From Clostridia bacterium UC5.1-1C12 (GTDB lineage: Bacteria > Bacillota_I > Bacilli_A > Erysipelotrichales > Erysipelotrichaceae), in contig BBZX01000003.1 of the NCBI GenBank assembly GCA_001305055.1, positions 248,001 to 312,000 of the forward strand: a stretch of 64,000 nt of DNA, in the 5' to 3' direction. Every line of letters starts with the position of its first letter. Position 1 is the stretch's first letter. A model generated the notes under the pieces. The model was not told the DNA's origin. It saw nothing but the letters and a program-made list of their open reading frames with translations, and did no database searches. A program made the translations under genes and the position numbers. This document shows, piece after piece, positions 58,127 through 64,000 of this stretch.

Positions 58127-58207
58127 ATGAATCGAAGCGGAAGAGTTGTTGTTTTTGTGAAGGTTCATGCTGGAGCTCGCAGTGAGAATGCTTTTGTGTG
58201 GTTTTAA
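58127..58207 (+). CDS. 26-codon ORF, possible leader peptide
   Basis: A short frame begins with ATG at 58127, eight bases after GGGAG, and reads MNRSGRVVVFVKVHAGARSE followed by NAFVWF and TAA. It has its own promoter upstream and a terminator right after the stop, so the unit ends before the ankyrin gene unless termination is relieved. The peptide is rich in valine but shows no run of one amino acid. It may be an attenuation leader for the ankyrin/EF-G-like genes or a free-standing small protein. Confidence 0.45.
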   Translation: MNRSGRVVVFVKVHAGARSENAFVWF

Positions 58208-58208
58208 G

Positions 58209-58239
58209 ACGGACGTGTGCGAATGCGTTCGTTTTTTTT
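58209..58239 (+). terminator. Terminator/attenuator after 26-codon ORF
   Basis: ACGGACG (58209-58215) and CGTTCGT (58226-58232) pair with one wobble and are followed by eight T. It begins two bases after the short ORF stop. A second hairpin, CTGTTTAG-ACTG-CTAAACAG, lies at 58263-58282 between it and the ankyrin gene. Confidence 0.7.
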
Positions 58240-58339
58240 ACACAGAATCTCTTTTCTTGAACTGTTTAGACTGCTAAACAGGTTAAATTCGGACAATCTT
58301 GCTTCAGGCAGGAAATGATTCATAAAGGAGGAAATAATC

Positions 58340-59008
58340 ATGGATCAATTCAATGAGGTGTTCTGGAACAGTGCAGCAAATGGAGATTTTACAGCTATCT
58401 GTGCAGAAATTAAAAAAGGTGTTAATGTGAATTATCAAAACGGTGAGGGAAGAACAGCATTAATGCGCAGTGCGAAACGCGATTATAAAGATATTGTGCG
58501 GGTTTTGATTGACAATGGAGCTGATGTGAATATCAGAGATAATAATGGTAAGACAGCTATTATGGGTGCTGCGAAAAAAGGCAATAAGACAATTGTAAAG
58601 AAATTGATTGAAGCTGGTGCTGACATCAACGCGCAGGACAATAAAGGCCGCAGTGCGCTGCATCGTGCCGCTTTCCAAGGCATGGACCGTGTCATTGAAG
58701 AATTATTAAAGAATGGTGTAGAAGTAAATGTTCAGGATGCTGAGGGCAGAACACCTCTGATGGAAGCTTGTCTGGCATTTAAGTTTGATGTGATTAAACA
58801 GCTGGTGGAAGCTGGCGCCGATGTAAATACCGAGGATCATCTTGGCTGTACAGCGCTGATGAGAGCCGCTTACGGCGGTTATGTTGATCTGGTCAGCTAT
58901 CTTCTGGATCATGGCGCTGATAAAGAGGCTGTGGATAAAGAAGGTAATAAAGCGGTTCATTATGTACGTGAACATTGTCTGGCTGAGCTTAAGCCAATTT
59001 TGAAATAG
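58340..59008 (+). CDS. Ankyrin repeat protein
   Basis: This 222-residue protein consists of about six ankyrin repeats, each with the GRTALMRSAKRDYKDIVRVL and GADVN type pattern, and has no signal peptide or other domain. AAAGGAGG precedes the start. The EF-G-like gene starts 12 bases after its stop. Ankyrin repeats bind proteins; the tight link to a translational GTPase suggests a shared process, though this is inference. Confidence 0.9.
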   Translation: MDQFNEVFWNSAANGDFTAICAEIKKGVNVNYQNGEGRTALMRSAKRDYKDIVRVLIDNGADVNIRDNNGKTAIMGAAKKGNKTIVKKLIEAGADINAQDNKGRSALHRAAFQGMDRVIEELLKNGVEVNVQDAEGRTPLMEACLAFKFDVIKQLVEAGADVNTEDHLGCTALMRAAYGGYVDLVSYLLDHGADKEAVDKEGNKAVHYVREHCLAELKPILK

Positions 59009-59020
59009 GAGGATCTGCAG

Positions 59021-61105
59021 ATGCGAGATTATTTAGCACATGAGGTAAGAAATGTTACTGTCCTTGGGCACAGCGGTGCCGGTAAAACAGGAGTTCTTGA
59101 AGCGATGCTTTATTTCACAAAGGCCAGTGACCGTTTTGGCAAGACCAGCGAGGGAAGCTCTCTGATCGACTATGATCCAGAGGAAATCAAACGCGGTATT
59201 ACCGTTTATTCAACGATCGTACCAATTGAATGGCGGGATACAAAAATTAATTTCATCGATACACCGGGTTATCTGGATTTCATCGGTGAAGCGGAAAGCG
59301 GCTTGGCAGCCGGTGACAATGCGTTAATTGTCGTTGGCGCTAAAGAAGGCGTGCAAAGCGGTACTCAGACGGCGTGGGAAGCAGCCAGTCAAGGAAGCTG
59401 CCGACAATTTTCTTTATCAATAAATTAGATGAAGAACATGCTTCGTTTAAGAAAACTTATGAAGGATTGCGTGAAGCTTTCGGCAAGACGGTAATTCCAT
59501 TTGAAGTACCTATTGTTGAAAACGGGGAGGTTGTTGGTTCAATCAATATTCTGCGTGATAAAGCTTGGTATTTTAAAGGTGAAAAAGCAAACCGTGATAA
59601 AGCGTGTGACGTACCTGATGATATGAAGGATGAGGTAGCGGAATATAAGAATCAGATTGCTGAAGCGATTGCTATGGGCGATGATGAATTAATGGAGAAA
59701 TATTTCTCTGGTGAAGAATTCAGTGAAGCTGAATTAACCCGCGGTGTACGCATTGGTGTTCGCAGCGGTGAAATTCGTCCGGTATTCTCCGGTTCCGCAA
59801 TCAATATGACCGGCATTGAACGTCTGATGGATCTGATCGTTAAATATTTCCCAACCTATGGTGAAAATGGTACGGTTACCGTAACAGATATTGAAAAGGA
59901 AGAACCGGTTGAACTGCAGACAACAGAGAATGAAAAATTCACGGGTCTTGTATTTAAGACGATTGTTGACCCATTTGTTGGCCGCATCAGCTTTATCAAA
60001 GTTAAGAGCGGTACATTGAGTGCTGATTCCAGTGTCTATAATCCTAAGAAGGATAAGATGGAAAAAATCGCGCAGATTTATATTATAAAAGGTAAACATC
60101 AGACAGCGGTCGGCAAGCTGTTTACCGGTGACATTGGTGCGGTGACAAAGCTTGGTTATACGCAGACAAATGATACACTGTGTGATAAGGCTGTCATTAT
60201 GCCGTAGATCCAATTAAATTTACTGAACCGATGCTGGGCGTTGCGGTATGGCCGAAGTCAAAGAATGACGATGACAAGCTGAGCAATGCGTTGGCTAGAA
60301 TGGTTGAAGAAGATCAGACATGCCGTTTAGTGAATAATAAAGAAACAAAGGAAAATGTATTCTATGGTGTCGGGGATCAGCATATCGATGTGTTGGTTTC
60401 TAAGATGCGCGCTAAATATAAGGTTGAGGTTAATCTGACCGTACCTAAGGTTCCATATCGTGAAACCATTAAGAAGACTGTGGTTGGTGAAGGCCGTCAT
60501 AAGAAACAATCCGGCGGTCATGGACAATTTGGTCATGTATTTGTGGAATTTCACCAAATCCGGATACGGAAGAAATGGTATTTGAAGAAAAGGTATTCGG
60601 CGGTGCCGTACCTCGTCAGTATTTCCCGGCGGTTGAAACCGGTTTGCGTGAATGCATGAATAAAGGTTATTTGGCAGGCTTTAAGGTTGTTAATCTGAAG
60701 GCTACGCTGTTGGATGGCAAATATCATGATGTCGATTCAAGTGAAATGGCCTTTAAATTAGCAGCTCATTTGGCGTATAAAGATGCGATGCCAAAAGCAA
60801 ACGCAATTCTCCTTGAACCAATCGTAACGGCTACGGTTGTTGTGCCTGATGAATATACAGGTACGATCATCGGTGATTTCAATAAACGCCGTGGTACGAT
60901 TATGGGTATGGATATGGAAAATGATCATCAAAAGATTACGGCTGAAGTACCTTTAGCTGAAATGATGAAATATCCTACTGATCTTCGTTCTATGACTCAG
61001 GGCCGAGGCGTTTATACCCAGAAGTTTGAACGCTATGAACCAGTACCGGCAAATATTGCGGAAAAGGTAATTGCCAATACGAAGAAGGAAGAAGAGGAAG
61101 AATAG
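59021..61105 (+). CDS. EF-G-like translational GTPase, FusA2 type (three frameshifts)
   Basis: This protein of about 695 residues is a full-length EF-G paralogue. G1 reads GHSGAGKT instead of AHIDAGKT, G2 is KRGITVYS, G3 is DTPGYLDF where canonical EF-G has DTPGH, and G4 is NKLD. Deletions near 59390, 60195 and 60551 break it (the last restores EFSPNPDTEEMVFEEKVFGG). Domains II-V follow, with domain IV around HKKQSGGHGQFGHVFVEF. The histidine-to-tyrosine change in G3 is shared with the EF-G2 group, whose GTPase behaviour differs from EF-G. Function unknown. Confidence 0.9.
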
Positions 61106-61178
61106 AATAGCTTGATCGCTTACCGACCAAATCAGCGATCGAGATAGGATTCAGTATATGTAAATCATATCATTAAAA

Positions 61179-61221
61179 GAGGATGCGATATTGAGAGAAA
61201 TATTCGCATCCTCTTTATTAT
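61179..61221 (+). terminator. Terminator of ankyrin/EF-G-like operon
   Basis: AAGAGGATGCGA pairs with TTCGCATCCTCTT almost perfectly around 17 bases and runs into TATTATG. It is the strongest stem in this part of the window. Confidence 0.85.
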
Positions 61222-61383
61222 GTTAATTACTTATGATCGTGGGTGGAATCGGCGAATTCTCCTGAGAAATATGCTGCTGGGATCCGATCTTCGCCATAAC
61301 AAAGGATGCCCAATCATTTAAGCATCCAATTATTTATTTGATTAATAGAATATCCGGTCGCTGCATCTTATGAATGACGGTTA

Positions 61384-61752
61384 TCAGACATCACTTCGTT
61401 TTTCACGTGCTTTTTTATTTAGCGAAATAAGTGAGAAGACAGCTGTAAATATGATGATTCCCGCCGAAGTCTTATTCTCCATTGTATTTATTTTATCAGC
61501 TTCAATACCTTGTGATTTCTGTTTTTTTTCATAATTAATTAACCAAGCCAATACAACACCGAGTGCATAGATAATCAGACGAGAAACATTGTGGAATAAC
61601 CGCCCATATCAGCAAGTGCCAGACCAAGCATAAGTCCAAATGCGAATGATATTAGCATAAGAAGCAAGGTTACTGTCAAGCATCCGCACGTATATAGTAG
61701 CCGCTAAGCATACTAAAATAAAGTTCTTTGTTTAAATAGATTTTTTATTCAT
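61384..61752 (-). pseudogene. Small membrane protein gene, multiply frameshifted
   Basis: On the minus strand GGAGG precedes an ATG at 61752 that opens MNKK, then IYLNKELYFSMLSGYYIRAD, then VTLLLMLISFAFGLMLGLAL in another frame, then RLIIYALGVVLAWLINYEKK, and finally a tail with KTSAGIIIFTAVFSLISLNK. Together they form one membrane protein of about 120 residues with three hydrophobic segments. At least three indels lie in 370 bp, so the gene is either decayed or badly sequenced. Family not recognised. Confidence 0.45.
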
Positions 61753-61837
61753 AATCAACAACCTCCTTGATAATAAGCGGGTATTCATTTACCATATAAG
61801 TTGAATAAATGATATACATAATAAGTATATATAAAGA

Positions 61838-61950
61838 AAGACTGAATTTTTGAATTCAGCCTTTTTGATTATGCTGAATAAAATTCAAGCAACAACACTT
61901 AAAAGCATAAAAAAAGTCTGAATTTACTTAATTCAAACTTTTCTTATCTA
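61838..61950 (-). terminator. Two similar terminator-like hairpins
   Basis: GACTGAATT-TTTG-AATTCAGCC with TTTTT (61845-61868), and on the minus strand GTTTGAATT-AAGTA-AATTCAGAC with seven T (61911-61946). Both share the core TGAATT/AATTCA. The second one ends the M32 peptidase gene. Confidence 0.65.
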
Positions 61951-61972
61951 AATATTTATTTTGTTGTTTTCG

Positions 61973-63467
61973 TTAATCCAAATTATAAAGCTTAGTGTAT
62001 TTATCAATCAGATAATCAATATAAATATTGGAATCAAACTTTTGATGGCAGACATCATGAAGCAGCTCATCAGCATTCTTACTGCTGCCATACTGGTGAA
62101 TGTTTTCTGTCAGCCAGTCTGTGATCTTACTGAATTCATTATTTGTCAGTGCTGCTTCTACATTAATATCACGCACATAGCCTGATAGAATTGTGCCGCA
62201 TAAGCGGTACCGAGCGCATAGGTAGGGAAATATCCGAATAAGCCCTGCGGCCAGTGAACATCCTGAAGAATACCTTCAGCTGCATTCTGCGGCCGAATCC
62301 CCAAATACTCCTCATATTTATCGGCCCATAACTGATCAAGATGTTCAAAATCAACCTCGCCATTGAACAATTGTTTTTCCAATTCATAACGAATCAGGAT
62401 ATGCAGCGGATAAGTCAGCTCATCGGCTTCTGTACGGATAAAGGAAGCTGAGGAAGCGTTAATCATCTGAACAAATTCATCAATCGATACATTCTTTAAC
62501 TGTTCCGGGAAGCGATTCTTCAAGGTTTCATAATTGCATGACCAGAAAGCTTTAGTGCGGGCGATGAAGTTTTCTAATAAGCGGGACTGGGATTCATGCA
62601 TGCCGTTGCTCATATTACCGGCAAGAATCGATCCTTCCAGCTTTTCATCTACATGCAGCATATACTGTGCATGGCCATATTCATGAATGATTGAGAAAAT
62701 GCTTGATGTCAGTGCATTTTCACGATAAGCAGTTGTCAGACGCACATCCTTTAATGAAAAAGGTGATGTAAACGGGTGAACAGAAACCCCCATATAACAG
62801 CGGTTAGGATCGAAGTTCATGAATTTCTTCAAATCCTCCATCACTTTTTCCTGATCCTGCTGCGGATAATGCTGCTTTAAAACAGAAGTATCAATCTGTT
62901 TGGCTGCCTGTACTTTTTTATGAAAGGAAGCAGACGATCTTTAATGTTTTTAAAAAACGCGTCATATTTTTCAATATTCATGCCTGGCTCATTGCGGTCA
63001 AGCAGAGCGTCGTAACAGCTCAAATCACCGCGATAGTAGTCAGTATAACTGCGGGTAGCGGTAATTACGTCAGCCAGCATTTTTTTATAGTTTTCCCAAT
63101 CGCTGTTCTTTTTACATTCTTCCCAAAGGACATTACTCTTACCGAGTAATTCCTGATAAGCCATGTACACATCCTTAGGAATCATGCGGATTTCCTTTAA
63201 CTGCATTAAATGCTGTTTAACAGCTTTGGCACTTAATTCATCAAGCTCCATGTCCGCCATTGCTTCGATTTTTTTCATATTCTCTGGATCAGTGCTATAT
63301 GTCAGGTATTCACCTTCAAGTATTGACATCATTTTTATGCGGTAATCAGCGCCATCCTTTGGAGCAATCGTTGCCATATCAAACGACATTGTTGATAATG
63401 CCAGATGATATGCGTTTGTTTTTTCTTCATAAGCTTTTAAAAAGCTTAAAGCTTCTTCTTTATTCAT
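61973..63467 (-). CDS. M32 family carboxypeptidase (Taq type; two frameshifts)
   Basis: This metal-dependent carboxypeptidase of about 498 residues begins MNKEEALSFLKAYEEKTNAY and has the zinc motif HEYGHAQYM followed by MSNGMHESQSRLLENF. Deletions near 62920 (rejoining LPFIKK to the PQQDQEKVMEDLKKFM segment) and near 62170 (rejoining FYQAM to RDINVEAALTN) break it. The span of 1495 bases is 3n-2. AGGAGG is six bases before the start at 63467. It trims amino acids from the C-terminus of peptides in the cytoplasm. Confidence 0.92.
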
Positions 63468-63589
63468 CAGCGTCCTCCTTTGAACAATGTTACTAGTCCT
63501 CTTTATTTTAACGCAAAGTTGGGAATTAAACAAACATTCTAAGACACTTTGTTGTATAATAAACCTATCAGAAAGTGAGCCGGAAAAAT

Positions 63590-64000
63590 ATGGAGCGTTT
63601 TGTCTTAATGGGTGCGATGATTTATGATTTGCGGGTCATCCCTTATCAGAAGAGCGAGGGCATGAATCAGCCGATCCGTCTGCGCGGGCAGGCTGGCGGA
63701 GTAGCAAGAAATGCGGCGGAAAAACTTGCCGCCTTAGGTCATCATGCTATCCTTGTCAGTGCGTGCGGTTTGGATATGACAGGTAAAGTTCTGATGGAAG
63801 ATGCAATTGCTAAAGGAATTGATATCAGTTATGTGAAACAGCTGCCCTCTGATAAAACTTCCGGTCTATTAGTTTTGTGTGATGAATTTGATCAGCCGGT
63901 TTCATCAATGCTGGATGCCGGTGTGCTGAATGCGATCGATCATCTATATCTTTATACTACAATGCAGGATTTTACTTATGATGACACATTTATTGCAGAC
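63590..64000 (+). CDS. PfkB family carbohydrate/nucleoside kinase, 3' truncated by window edge
   Basis: The frame opens MERFVLMGAMIYDLRVIPYQ at 63590 and stays open to the window end. It shows the PfkB motif GQAGGVARNAAEKLAALGHHA and GLDMTGKVLMEDAIAKGI. The pattern, with a short N-terminus and the GGVARN loop, resembles pseudouridine kinase (PsuK) more than fructokinase. A TATAAT lies at 63555-63560. The ribosome site is weak. The catalytic GAGD motif is outside the window. Confidence 0.82.
   Translation, partial: MERFVLMGAMIYDLRVIPYQKSEGMNQPIRLRGQAGGVARNAAEKLAALGHHAILVSACGLDMTGKVLMEDAIAKGIDISYVKQLPSDKTSGLLVLCDEFDQPVSSMLDAGVLNAIDHLYLYTTMQDFTYDDTFIAD

Overview
This is a low-to-mid GC Bacillota chromosome segment, most likely from a gut member of the Erysipelotrichia. 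That placement is an inference from gene content: PTS/6-phospho-glycosidase loci, BglG- and RpiR-type regulation, a lysine riboswitch, a tryptophan T-box, DUF2975/YozG and PadR/DUF1700/DUF4097 cassettes, and a very short intergenic style. The window is ordinary chromosome. No phage, integrase, insertion sequence, CRISPR array or rRNA is visible, and there is one tRNA (Ala, anticodon TGC).

A dominant property is that roughly 30 genes are broken by single-base indels, nearly all one-base deletions, and many of those that can be placed lie in A/T homopolymers. When the reading frames are joined, the lengths and domain orders become those of normal family members. I therefore annotate these genes end to end as intact genes carrying probable consensus errors. 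Only the LytTR gene near 41 kb, the small membrane gene near 61.5 kb and perhaps the PfkB gene near 49.4 kb look damaged beyond that.

Layout. 1-6.2 kb: the end of a DegV gene, a membrane protein, an ATPase, methionine aminopeptidase, an isochorismatase-type hydrolase, DUF2975/YozG and an XRE regulator. 6.3-10.7 kb: a lysine riboswitch controlling an amino-acid ABC importer and an M20 peptidase. 10.7-14.7 kb: a DUF2156-GNAT fusion, a thioredoxin-reductase-like protein, DUF3795 and a WYL regulator. 14.7-22.5 kb: a divergent sugar locus (RpiR and a ceramidase-like hydrolase facing PTS IIC-IIB-IIA, GH1, YdjC and an AEC transporter) with paired palindromes in the shared promoter region. 22.7-25.8 kb: an ABC importer of the trpXYZ type behind a T-box with a UGG specifier. 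25.9-30.1 kb: a diguanylate cyclase, the PadR cassette, two tandem copies of a structured RNA of about 130 nt, and a CpXC protein. 30.1-33 kb: an OpuC-type osmolyte importer with a flavin/ferredoxin protein. 33.2-35.2 kb: a MarR/flavodoxin operon and a TetR gene. 35.3-40.4 kb: a bgl-type operon with an antiterminator (RAT) leader, a lipoprotein phosphatase, PTS EIIBCA, GH1 and BglG.

40.4-48 kb: DUF3021/LytTR, tRNA-Ala, a lipid kinase, small regulators, an esterase with an ATP-grasp enzyme, YbaK, a cupin and a HAD phosphatase. 48.1-57.9 kb: SagB-type oxidoreductase, PfkB, AI-2E transporter, MetK, a HEAT-like protein, split ThrE exporter, U32 protein and a HAD phosphatase. 58-64 kb: a short leader-like transcription unit, an ankyrin protein, an EF-G-like GTPase, a broken membrane gene, an M32 carboxypeptidase and the start of a PfkB kinase.

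Functionally the window is about nutrient uptake under RNA-level control. Lysine and tryptophan importers are gated by a riboswitch and a T-box, the beta-glucoside operon by a protein-dependent antiterminator, and the second glycoside operon probably by RpiR. The most novel-looking element is the tandem pair of structured, terminator-ended RNAs at 29.1-29.5 kb.
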